Of a stretch of 64,000 bases of DNA, positions 6,675 to 17,100 are shown piece after piece. Both the position numbers and the translations under genes were made by a program. The DNA is taken from assembly GCA_900548345.1 (NCBI GenBank), contig URKA01000006.1, forward strand, positions 43,898 to 107,897, read 5' to 3'. The stretch is from an uncultured Paraprevotella sp. GTDB taxonomy: Bacteria; Bacteroidota; Bacteroidia; Bacteroidales; Bacteroidaceae. The notes under the pieces were generated by a model. It saw nothing but the letters and a program-made list of their open reading frames with translations. It was not told the origin of the DNA and did not search any database. Each line of letters starts with the position of its first letter. Within the stretch, counting starts at the first letter, position 1.

Positions 6675-9446
6675 ATGAACAAACTTTTCCTGCTCGACGC
6701 ATACGCCCTCATCTACCGGGCTTACTACGCATTCATCAAAAACCCAAGAATCAACTCGAAAGGCCTCAATACGTCTGCCATCTTAGGCTTCGTCAACACA
6801 CTCGAAGAGGTGCTCAACAAAGAGAAACCCTCACACATCGGCGTGGCTTTCGACCCCTCCGGACCGACCTTCCGTCATGAAGCCTACCCCGAATACAAGG
6901 CGCAGCGCGAAGAGACACCGGAAGCCATCCGAACGGCCGTACCTATCATAAAAGACATCATACGTGCCTACCGCATCCCTATCATAGAGGTAGCGGGATT
7001 CGAAGCCGACGACGTCATCGGCACACTGGCCACGCAGGCCGACAAGCGCGGCGATACCGACACTTACATGATGACACCCGACAAGGACTACGGCCAGTTG
7101 GTGAGTGAAAGAGTCAGAATGTACCGCCCGAAATCCGGTGACAAGGATTTCGAAATCATGGGTGTGGAAGAGGTGACAAAGAAGTTCGACATCTCCACCA
7201 CAACCCAGGTCATCGACATGCTTGGCCTGATGGGCGACAAGTCGGACAACATTCCGGGATGTCCGGGTGTGGGAGAAAAAACGGCATCCAAATTGATTAA
7301 CGAGTTCGGCAGTATCGAAAACCTGCTGGAGCATACCGACCAACTGAAAGGAGCCATCCGCACAAAAGTGGAGACCAACAAGGAGATGATTGCCTTCTCC
7401 AAATTCCTCGCCACTATCCGGACCGATGCACCCGTCACCCTCGACATGGACGAATTGTGCATGAAAGAGCCGGACGAGGAAAAGTTGAAGACACTGTTTG
7501 AAGAACTGGAGTTCCGCACCCTGGCCGAACGAAAGTTCCAGAAGAAGAAAACTACGGAACAACCCGGCCTTTTTCAAGGCTCTCTCTTTCCCGAATTTGC
7601 GGACAATTCCCCGGAAAGCCCGAAATATTCAAATCTCGCGCACTATACAAAGGGGAAATTCGACTACCAACTCATTGAAACGAGAGAAGATAGACAGAGA
7701 ATTATTGACTTATTCCTTACAAACAGTTTTCTCAGTTTAGATACGGAGACCACCGGAACCGACCCTATTTGCGCCCGACTCGTCGGTTTGAGCTTCAGCG
7801 TGGCGGAAAACCAGGCATTCTATGTGCCGATTCCGCAAGATGATGAAGAAGCGCAAAAAATAGTTAATGAATTTAAAATCGTCTACGAGAACGAGCATAT
7901 CCTCAAAATCGGACAGAATATCAAGTATGACCTGTTGGTGTTGCAAAACTACGGCATCACACTGAAAGGAGAAATCTTCGACACCATGATAGCCCACTAT
8001 CTGCTGCAACCCGAACTGAGGCACGGCATGGACTACTTGGCCGAAGTTTATCTGAACTACCGGACGATACACATCGAGGAACTTATCGGAGCAAAAGGCA
8101 AAAACCAGAAGAACATGGCTGACCTCTCCCCTGCCGAGGTGTATGAATACGCCTGCGAGGATGCCGATGTGACGCTGAAACTGAAGAATGTGTTCGAACC
8201 CTTGTTGCAGCAAGAAGGGTGCGACCGCCTGTTCCGGGAAATCGAAATGCCGCTCATGCCCGTACTGGCATGGATGGAGCGCAACGGAGTTTGCATCGAC
8301 AGCAACGCCCTGAGGGAAACCTCGGCACAATATACAGCTCAGATGAATCTGTTGGAAAAGGAAATCCACGAACTGGCCGGGTGTGACTTCAACATAGCTT
8401 CACCCAAACAGGTGGGCGAAATCTTGTTTGAGAGACTCAAAATCAGCGAAAAACCGAAAAAGACCAAAACCGGACAGTACGTCACCTCCGAAGAGACCTT
8501 GGAAGGATTGCGCACACGCCACCCTATCATAGAGAAGATTCTGGAACACCGCGGATTGAAAAAGCTCTTGGGCACGTACATTGACGCCCTGCCCAAATTG
8601 GTCAACCCGAAAACAGGGCACATCCACACATCATTCAACCAGACCGTCACAGCCACGGGACGCCTGAGCAGCAGCAACCCGAACCTGCAAAATATCCCCG
8701 TGCGCAACGAGGAAGGCAAAGAGATACGCAAGGCGTTCGTCCCAGAGCCCGGATGTGAATTTTTTTCGGCGGACTATTCGCAGATAGAGCTGCGCATCAT
8801 GGCGCACCTGAGTGGCGACCCACACATGATAGAGGCGTTCCGGAGCGGATATGACATCCATGCGGCCACGGCAGCCAAGATTTATAAAAAGAACATCGAG
8901 GAGGTGACACGCGAGGAACGCAGCAAGGCCAAAACAGCCAACTTCGGCATCATCTACGGCATCACCGTGTTCGGACTGGCAGAACGCATGAACGTGAGCC
9001 GAGGAGAGGCCAAAGAGTTGATAGACGGATACTTCGAGACTTATCCGAAGGTAAGGGAATACATGCAGAAGAGCATCGACACCGCCCGCGAGAAAGGTTA
9101 TACGGAGACCATCTACCACCGCCGGTGTTACCTGCGCGACATCAACAGCCACAACGCCGTAGTGCGAGGCTATGCCGAGCGCAACGCCATCAACGCCCCG
9201 ATTCAGGGCAGTGCGGCGGACATCATCAAGATAGCCATGATTGCCATCTACCGGAGATTTTGTCAGGAAAACATCCGTTCCAAAATGATACTCCAGGTAC
9301 ACGACGAATTGAACTTCAGCGTATATCCTGAAGAGAAGGAACAGGTGCAACGCATCGTCATCGAGGAAATGGAACGCGCCTGCTCCATGCAGGTCCCCCT
9401 CGAAGCCGACTTCGGTTGGGGCACCAACTGGCTGGAAGCGCATTGA
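6675..9446 (+). CDS. polA: DNA polymerase I
   Basis: This 923-residue protein has all three Pol I domains. The 5'-nuclease is at residues 1-300, with the aspartate clusters AFDPSGPTFR and GFEADDVIGTLA and the helix-hairpin-helix GCPGVGEKTASKLI. The proofreading 3'-5' exonuclease starts at about 353 with an intact LDTETTG, YDLLVLQNYG and YACEDAD. The polymerase has motif A DYSQIELR (about 699), motif B RSKAKTANFGIIYG (about 751) and motif C QVHDEL (about 873). The exonuclease acidic residues are all present, unlike in Taq-type enzymes. It fills gaps in repair and removes RNA primers. Confidence 0.97.
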   Translation: MNKLFLLDAYALIYRAYYAFIKNPRINSKGLNTSAILGFVNTLEEVLNKEKPSHIGVAFDPSGPTFRHEAYPEYKAQREETPEAIRTAVPIIKDIIRAYRIPIIEVAGFEADDVIGTLATQADKRGDTDTYMMTPDKDYGQLVSERVRMYRPKSGDKDFEIMGVEEVTKKFDISTTTQVIDMLGLMGDKSDNIPGCPGVGEKTASKLINEFGSIENLLEHTDQLKGAIRTKVETNKEMIAFSKFLATIRTDAPVTLDMDELCMKEPDEEKLKTLFEELEFRTLAERKFQKKKTTEQPGLFQGSLFPEFADNSPESPKYSNLAHYTKGKFDYQLIETREDRQRIIDLFLTNSFLSLDTETTGTDPICARLVGLSFSVAENQAFYVPIPQDDEEAQKIVNEFKIVYENEHILKIGQNIKYDLLVLQNYGITLKGEIFDTMIAHYLLQPELRHGMDYLAEVYLNYRTIHIEELIGAKGKNQKNMADLSPAEVYEYACEDADVTLKLKNVFEPLLQQEGCDRLFREIEMPLMPVLAWMERNGVCIDSNALRETSAQYTAQMNLLEKEIHELAGCDFNIASPKQVGEILFERLKISEKPKKTKTGQYVTSEETLEGLRTRHPIIEKILEHRGLKKLLGTYIDALPKLVNPKTGHIHTSFNQTVTATGRLSSSNPNLQNIPVRNEEGKEIRKAFVPEPGCEFFSADYSQIELRIMAHLSGDPHMIEAFRSGYDIHAATAAKIYKKNIEEVTREERSKAKTANFGIIYGITVFGLAERMNVSRGEAKELIDGYFETYPKVREYMQKSIDTAREKGYTETIYHRRCYLRDINSHNAVVRGYAERNAINAPIQGSAADIIKIAMIAIYRRFCQENIRSKMILQVHDELNFSVYPEEKEQVQRIVIEEMERACSMQVPLEADFGWGTNWLEAH

Positions 9447-9533
9447 AACGGTAGCAAGGCCCTGACGAATAAGGTGGATGCAATTCTGCACAACCGATTC
9501 TCATAAAAAGAATATTAAATCTTATTCATAAAA

Positions 9534-9588
9534 GTTCTTTTTTGATACTTTATCACTATATTTGCAACATAAAGAATCAAAAAAGAAC
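9534..9588 (+). promoter_or_regulatory. hipBA promoter flanked by an operator palindrome
   Basis: A perfect 13-bp inverted repeat (GTTCTTTTTTGAT at 9534-9546, its complement at 9576-9588) brackets a TATATTTG -7 box at 9557-9564. The two arms are 42 bases apart, about four helical turns. The upstream arm covers the -33 region and the downstream arm covers the start of transcription. This is the arrangement expected for autorepression by the HTH protein encoded next, as known for HipB, but binding is inferred. Confidence 0.68.
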
Positions 9589-9592
9589 CTTT

Positions 9593-9940
9593 ATGGACAG
9601 TCTTTATATGCAAGCTGACGGTTCCATCATCAGCAAAATAGGAGAAAAGCTAAAGGCAAGCCGCCTGAAGCAGAACATCACACAGCAAAGCCTTGCTGAA
9701 GCCTCAGGCGTCACACTTTCCACCGTCAAGCGGATGGAGAACGGTGAGATTGGCGCCTTTTCCTCCCTTATCAGGGTACTGCGTGTATTGGGACTTTTGG
9801 ATTACATCCAACCCTTGACCGAAGAGGAGCAACTAAGTCCGCAGGAATACTATGACCTGATGCACAGCGCGCAAAAGAAGAGCCGCAAAAGAGCTATCGG
9901 TAAACTGAAAATAAAAGATAAAGAAGACACAGAATGGTAG
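9593..9940 (+). CDS. HipB-like helix-turn-helix antitoxin
   Basis: This 115-residue protein has an XRE/Cro helix-turn-helix at about residues 20-70 (KQNITQQSLAEASGVTLSTVKRMENG) and a lysine/arginine-rich C-terminal tail. In HipBA systems such proteins bind the operator and neutralise the kinase. The start at 9593 lies directly after the operator palindrome; an upstream in-frame start would lie inside the promoter. Its last seven bases overlap the next gene, so the two are translationally coupled. Confidence 0.85.
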   Translation: MDSLYMQADGSIISKIGEKLKASRLKQNITQQSLAEASGVTLSTVKRMENGEIGAFSSLIRVLRVLGLLDYIQPLTEEEQLSPQEYYDLMHSAQKKSRKRAIGKLKIKDKEDTEW

Positions 9941-11214
9941 ATGTAGCAAGAGTGAACCTATTCGGTCAACCGATGGGAACCTTTAGATGGGACAACCGTT
10001 ATCAACTGGCACAGTTTGAATATGACCGTGACTTTGTCGGACGGGGCTTAGAACCCTCCCCTCTGATGATGCCCGTCAGACAAGGTCGCGTATATTCATT
10101 CGGCATGCTGAATAAGGATACATTCAGCGGACTTCCCGGCATGCTGGCAGACTCCCTGCCCGACACTTATGGCCGTGCCCTGTTCAACAAATGGCTCAGC
10201 ATGACGGGACGTGACAGCGGAAACTCGGTAGAAACCCTTTGTTTCTTAGGCAAAAGATGTATGGGAGCATTAGAGTTTGAACCTGCCATTGAGGTGGGTT
10301 ATAAGTTGGAACAGAGGATTGAATTGGATACCCTCGTAGACGTGGCAAGAAGTGCATTGGACGAGAAGCAAGCCTTTACAACAAACATCAATGAAGACAA
10401 GAAAGCAGCCATTGCAGAAATCCTGCGTTTGGGAACTTCAGCAGGTGGACAAAGGGCAAAGGCAATCATCGCATACAACAAAGCAACAGGCGAAGTCCGG
10501 TCCGGACAGACAGAAGCCCCCTATGGGTTCGATTATTATCTCATCAAGTTGGACGGAGTCACTGCCAAGGCTGGTTTCAGGGAAACAGAGAACTTCGGAA
10601 GGTTAGAATACTCATTCTACCAACTTGTACGTAAATGCGGCATCGAAATGTCCGAATGCTCCTTAATCGAAGAGAACAGCCGAGCCCACTTTCTCACCAA
10701 ACGATTCGACAGGATCGGGGATAGAAAAATCCACATGCAAACCCTTTGCGGCATAGCCCATTATGATTTCCGGCTGTTTCATGGATACTCCTACGAACAA
10801 GCTTTCGGGGTAATGAGAGCATTACACCTGCCCTACTCGCAAGCACAAGAAATGTATCGACGCATGGTATTCAACGTTGTAGCAAGGAATCAGGACGACC
10901 ATACCAAAAACATCTCGTTCCTCATGAATGAGGAGGGACATTGGCGTTTGTCACCTGCATACGATATGGGATACGCCTATAACCCTCTCGGACAATGGAC
11001 GTCAACCCACCAAATGTCCATAAACGGCAAGTTCGAGGACATTTGCCGAGCAGACTTGTTGGAGTGTGGCAAACGGAACAACATCAAAAATGCAGCAGCT
11101 ATTATAGACGAAGTTTGCGATGTGGTATCTTCATGGCCTGCCATTGCCAAAGAATGCGAGGTGCCACAAGACATGATAGACACCATCACCCCAAACTTAT
11201 TGACGAACATCTGA
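9934..11214 (+). CDS. HipA-family serine/threonine kinase toxin
   Basis: This 426-residue protein is a single-chain HipA. The N-terminal subdomain includes LPGMLADSLPDTYG and LGKRCMGALEFEP. The glycine-rich loop is GTSAGGQRAKAI at about residues 169-180, the catalytic NQDDHTKN at about 312-319 and the metal-binding SPAYDMGY at about 335-342. E. coli HipA phosphorylates glutamyl-tRNA synthetase and stalls translation; the target here is unknown. The kinase residues are intact, so the toxin should be active. The gene ends 15 bases before the convergent GH2 pseudogene. Confidence 0.9.
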   Translation: MVDVARVNLFGQPMGTFRWDNRYQLAQFEYDRDFVGRGLEPSPLMMPVRQGRVYSFGMLNKDTFSGLPGMLADSLPDTYGRALFNKWLSMTGRDSGNSVETLCFLGKRCMGALEFEPAIEVGYKLEQRIELDTLVDVARSALDEKQAFTTNINEDKKAAIAEILRLGTSAGGQRAKAIIAYNKATGEVRSGQTEAPYGFDYYLIKLDGVTAKAGFRETENFGRLEYSFYQLVRKCGIEMSECSLIEENSRAHFLTKRFDRIGDRKIHMQTLCGIAHYDFRLFHGYSYEQAFGVMRALHLPYSQAQEMYRRMVFNVVARNQDDHTKNISFLMNEEGHWRLSPAYDMGYAYNPLGQWTSTHQMSINGKFEDICRADLLECGKRNNIKNAAAIIDEVCDVVSSWPAIAKECEVPQDMIDTITPNLLTNI

Positions 11215-11229
11215 TTTTCAAACCAAGCC

Positions 11230-14167
11230 TTACCGGGCTCCATCCACGTACTGCAAAAAGTCTGCTTCCACAATACGCAGTTCGTTGCGCACCTTGTCAC
11301 CGTCTTTCGCCTTGAACAGGTCGAGTTCATTGGCTACCGGTGCCACGAGTTCCGTTATCTGGTCGAAGGCATCGCCTTCTTGCGCCTTTCCTTTCAAACG
11401 GACGGTGATTTCCGATGTCGTTACGGAAGGAAGCGGAAGATGGACATAGCCGAGCGACAGCTCTGTATTTCCGGACCACACAAGGGTGGAGTCGGCATAG
11501 ATTTCAAGAGGATAGCTTCGCTTTCGCCAACCGGTCAGCTTCAATGACACTTCATCAACACGGGAAGGTTGCGAGAACCCGAACTTTATCCATGCCGTAC
11601 GCTCACGCCCGTCGTTGCGCCACTCCGTCTCTTCATTGTCGTCCACGCTGTTGGCTGCCAGCTTCTGGTTACACCCAGCCGTAACAGTCCGGACTGGGAC
11701 GGTGCGTTTATGCTCCGTAAACGAAGGAGTGAGCGGAGTTTCTCCCCGTTCAAGATTGCAAGGCAAATCCCAACGCTGCTGCATGGTGCTCAACCCGTTC
11801 TTCGCCTCCACCTCTTGCGACAGCCACTCTACCGTCACCGGTTCAAGCCCTTCTGCCTCAGCAGTAAGACGTATCGTTCCACCCTCCGGCAGACTGCGGA
11901 CAAGTGCACGGTTCACACCGCATTCCACCGGCAATGAATCGGACAAGACACAGTTGCCTTCTCCCTTGGCTATGCCGCCCCGCCATTCGGCAGGTCCCTC
12001 AAGGCTGAACCTCACCATGCGGTTGTCGAGCGGACAACGGCATCCGTTGGCATCAACCACCTCAAACTCCACAAGCGCCATGTCGGCACCGTCGGCACGC
12101 ATTCCGCCGGGAGCCGTCTCAACCTTCATGCGCAACATGGCCGGTTCCCCGGCTGTAGACAGCACAGCATCGGAGAGTTGCTCGCCTTTCTTGTTGTAAG
12201 ACACCGCCCTCAACTGCCCCGGTTCGTATGGAATGGAGTCGAATGTGTGTAGAAAATGATAGTCAATCTTCTCCCGTCCCACCGTTCTGCCGTTGAGCAG
12301 AAGTTCCACTTTCGGAGCCGATGAGACCACATAGACCGGCTTTACCGTTCCCGAAGGATAATTCCAGTGTCCCATGATATACGTCTGTTCCTGTTCCGGT
12401 TCCACCCATCCGTTCCACATCACCTGGTGGGCATAATAGGAATCTTTGGGCAACCGCATGGCATCCACCACTCCACTGGTTCTATAGTCCGATTCTCCGC
12501 GACAGTGCGTATTGGTGTCGGAGAAGATAATCTTCACCCCCTCCGGAACTCACCCGGTGTCCCATGCCCGGACGCACCAACCAATAATCATACCACCGCC
12601 GGATATGTTCCACAGCCAACTGGTCCTGATTCAGGTTGTAAGCCGAAGCGTCCGCATTACGGTACAAAGGTCCGTCGCCGTTCTTATGATACGGCTCGCT
12701 CCAGTCATCCCAATAACGGCGCAAACCCTCATCCCGGCAATATTCCATCGCCCACAACGGTTTCCTTCCGCTTTTATTGATATACAGCATTTCTCCGCCA
12801 TATTCAGCCCCGGCACTGCCCAGCATTTCCCGGCTACCAACGGCACGGCCTCCGTGAGGGTCGTACTTGTCACGCAACGCCTTCATTTCCATCAGGTGCT
12901 GCTCGGAAATCCCCTTATTGCCGCACTCATAGAAGACCACACTCGGATTGTTGCGGTTGTATATCATCGCATCGCGCATCAACGCCACGCGGTGTTCCCA
13001 GCGCCTGCCGTCCACATCACGTTCAGAGTCCCCCGCAGGCATTGCCTGCAGAAGTCCTACCCTGTCGCACGACTCCACATCCTGTTTCCACGGTGCCACA
13101 TGCATCCAACGCACCAGGTTACCGCCACTGCGCACCATTTCCCGGTTGGAATAGTCGCTCAGCCACGCCGGTACACTCATCCCCACTCCGGGCCACTCAT
13201 TGCTCGTGCGCTGGGCATAACCGTGGACCATCATGACACGGTCGTTCAAATAAAACATCCCGTTGTCAAAATCCGTCTTACGGAAACCGGTACGGGTGCT
13301 CACCTCGTCCACACACTTCCCGTCCACCAGCAGTCTGGTCTTCACCGTATACAAGTAACCGTAGCCCCAACTCCAGAAATGCAAGCCGCCCACTTTGGCA
13401 GAAGCGGAAAGAACCACCGTTTCATCCTTTGCCACCGACCGCTCCGGAGAACGGAACACCGCCGTTTCCTTACCTTCATTGTCCGTCAGGACCACTTCAT
13501 ACACCACCCGACAGGACTTTCCCGTTTCATTCTTCACTTCCGACTCCGACACAATCTCCGCCGAACGGCGTGCCACATCCATATTCCGTGCATAGACATA
13601 CACACCGGTAGTCTGCAACGAAGAATACAGCGGCAAGGTCTGATACAGCCGTCCCGCCACATGCAACCTTACATGTTTGGGCAAGCCGCCGTAATTGGCA
13701 TTGAAATTCTTGTCGTTCCACTGATAACGGCTATGCTCAGAATGTTCCTGTTCATGATAGCTCCAATCATTATCGGTCAACACCTCCATGCGGTTTTCCC
13801 CCTTATAATGAATATAAGGTGTAAGGTCGAAGCCGAAAGCCATCACCCCGTTCTCGTGCATGCCTATCCGATGCCCGTTAAGAAATACCGTTGCAGCCTG
13901 GCGCGCCCCTTCAAACTCGACAAAGACCTTCTTTCCCCGTGCCGACTTGGGCAGACGGAACGTCTTGACATACCTCACCGTATCATCCGGCAACTTTTCT
14001 ATATGTACCTTAAAGGCATAGTCCTCGTTAAAGGCACGCGGCAATGTAGCATGATGCTCCTTTCCTTCAAAACAATAGCTCCATCCGCTGTCAAAGTCAA
14101 ACTCCATCCGTTGCGCATTTGCTGACAAAACGTAGAGAAGCAATGCCAAAGCACCCAGTCTTTTCAT
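11230..14167 (-). pseudogene. glycoside hydrolase family 2, frameshifted
   Basis: The N-terminal part (14167 to about 12540) has a signal peptide (MKRLGALALLLYVLSANAQ), a jelly-roll sugar-binding domain and a TIM-barrel. The C-terminal part (about 12540 to 11230) continues the barrel and adds Ig-like and F5/8-type domains. The two frames meet at a run of five C (five G in the coding strand) at 12537-12541; removing one base restores one protein of about 978 residues. The usual acid/base glutamate in the GNE motif reads GNK (about residue 410), so this may be an atypical subfamily. It lies 3 bases after the PL11 lyase gene in the same direction, which suggests a role in pectin breakdown. The shift could be a real mutation, phase variation or a sequencing error. 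Confidence 0.82.
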
Positions 14168-14170
14168 ATC

Positions 14171-17100
14171 CTATCTAATAACTTTCTTTCCGTTAACAAT
14201 ATATACACCACGCTTGTCGGCATCATGTAACTTACGTCCCGACAAATCGAATATCTCATCGTCCTTTCTGCCGTCGGCACTGATCTCATCTATCCCGGTG
14301 GGGTCTGCCACAATACGTATGCAACCGTCCGTCGACAAAGAAGAAGCATCCCATAACAATCCGGAACCCGGAACCGTCGGTTCAAATACGGGAGTTCCGG
14401 TCAGCGTCAACTCTCCGTCTACCGTGAACACCTTCAAGACATCGCCTTCCGCAAAACTGCCACTCATCAGTTCTATCCTGAAAACCGGAGAAGCTAACGT
14501 CACCTTACCGTCCACCTTCAATGCATCGCAACGCAGAAAAGAAGACTTGCGCACACGCGAACAGATAATTCCTCCTGATTTCACATTCAAGTCACCGGTC
14601 AAACTCAGTTTGCCAACCGATAATATATCCGGAGTCTTTCCGGCACCAATCACACCGTTCTTATTCACCGTTACAGATGCCGCACTTCCCGTACCGACCA
14701 GCATACCACCGTTGTTGACAGTAACATTACTGTTGGAAGATGAGTTGCAAAGAGAAAGGATACCTGCATAAACATTCACCTTTCCCTGGCTTTCACCGGT
14801 CAGTATCAGTATGCCGTCGCCGTATTTGTTCAGCGTGGCATTGGCATTGAACACACCGGCAAAAGTATCATTGCCTCCCAAATAGCCCACATTCCAGGTA
14901 CCGGTAGACAGGGTGCAATCCGTAGCATCGCTCACAAGACTGCCTATTTTAGTGGTCATGTTCTGCTCCGTACCGTTCTGTTCCTTGTAATGCGCCACAT
15001 ACACACCGGCACCCGGTTTCAAGGTGGCTTGGGAAAGGTCGGTTGCCGCCACCAAACGCAACTGCCCGGAAGTCACCTCATAAGTTCCCTTAAACGCTGA
15101 CATATCTGTTGAAACATCCCCACGCACATAAGGGAAGGAAATCTTCAAGGTGCCTTCTCCCGTGAGTTTTCCCTGCACTCTGCACCGGCTTCCTCCGATG
15201 AAAGACAATGTTTTGTCCTGAACGACTTCCAACGAATTATTGAACACCGGTATGGCCGATGAACTGTTGTTGTCGAACATACGGATGGTTCCTCCCTTCG
15301 CCGTTATCTTCGAAGTGGAAAGCCCGAAAGTGGTATTCCATGCCCCCATGGCAAGCGTACCGCCCTCAATCACCGTTCCGCCGCTCCATGTGTTGCTTCC
15401 GCCGAAGGTGATGTTCAGTTGCCCGGCACCCTTCTTTATAAGGGTCCCCTTGCCTTTTATCATGCCTTTGAAGGATGTCGTCCCGCCGGCAACCTGTATG
15501 ACAGCCGAATCCGTCAGCGTCATTCCACGGTTCGTCGCCGTATTGGCATTGTCTATCTTCAAGACTGTTTTTCCTATTTTCAGATTATCGGCAGAGGCGG
15601 AAGCCGCACCGAACGAACTCGGAATGCCCCCGTCGGCAAGTTCCTTCACCGTAACCGTTCCTCCGTTGATGACCGTAGCCCCCGTATAATCGCTCTTGGT
15701 AAGATTCAGCAGCAAGTCGCCCTCTCCGTTCTTCACCAAAGAGCCGTCACCACTGAATCCTCCGTTTCCTTTGAATGTATAGGTTTTCGTATTGTCTACA
15801 ACAATCTGCTTCACCGGCATCAATTCATCCACATTCACAACGGTACGCGTGGCTTCGTCTGTAAATTCCACCTCATCGTTCGCCACAAAACCAGTAGCCA
15901 TACCGTCCAAAGTGAAGTTCTCGGTTTGATAATTCCAGTTACTATCCGTTTCTCCGGTCCATCTGACTCCTGTAGCCGCCTCACGCTGTTCATGAATGAC
16001 CAGATAAACCGCCTTGTCTTCATTGATGATGCGATAGGAAACTCCCTTCAACCCGTTGACGGAGAAGTTATCGACACTACCTTTGAAGTCGCCCGTGTAC
16101 TCTATCAGCTTGAACTTCCCGGAAGCCGGCATGGTTCCATCCGCATGAATCGTAAAGACCACTTTCCCCTGGTTGCACAAATCCCCCGTCACTTTCACCA
16201 AATCCGCCTCAGCCTCGCCTTTGATATCCATTTCCATAAATACCTTGCGACCTGTGATGTCCAGTCCATTACGGAATGTCATCACACCGATACGGCTCTC
16301 AGGTGCTGCCGCAAAACAGCCCGGAGCAATCCGGCATCCTTCATGGTTCAAAGCACCCTCAAAGGTTATGTCACCAACCGTTGCATTTCCCGCCAAGGTA
16401 CCTCTCGCCCTCAAATCCACTTTACCGTTTATGGCGGCATTCACCTCCAGCACACCTTCCGAAACGTACGTGGTCCCGCTATATCCGAGAGGAATGTCCG
16501 CTACCAATGTCCCTTGCTGACTCTTCCACAAGTCCATCGTTCCCAACAGCGTTCCGCTTCCGGCAAGCCGCACACTCTGTCCTTTCACCGGCATGGCATA
16601 AACGACAGCAGGCGCAAGAGATAAATTCACCGCTATATCCGCTCCCGAAGTAAGGTCGATGAGCACACTCTTTCCATCGTGATAAGCCGCTTTTGAGGAA
16701 CGGTCGTAGGCCGTAAAGTTCATGCATCCCTCTTTCCATTCACCCTCTCCGCTCCAAATCAGGTCTGTCACCATACAAGGAGGCAACTGCGGACGAGGCA
16801 TGTCATACCCAAGATAGAATCCGGGATCCGGACTTTGGTAATACCCTTTGGTCGTGCACTGCATACGATATGCCGGGTCTTCCTGAAGACAATAAATATA
16901 GTCTATATCCGTCTCATAGTCCGTTGTGAATCCGGTGATTCCCACACAGACCCCGTTTTCCACATGACGCAGTATCAGTTCCTCCCGCCAGTCGCCTATG
17001 ATATCGCCCCAGAAAGCAGCGCGTTTGGCATATACCGTCAGATAACGGTAACCGCTGAGTTTGGCGATTTCGATAAGACGCCCCTTGAAATAATCCTGCA

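Noticed and set aside
12512..14125. 537-codon open frame opposite the GH2 gene
   Set aside because: It is antisense to a well-supported gene, has no family resemblance and reflects the codon bias of the real strand.
15419..16624. 401-codon open frame opposite the PL11 gene
   Set aside because: Antisense shadow; low-complexity HRH-rich translation and no start signal.
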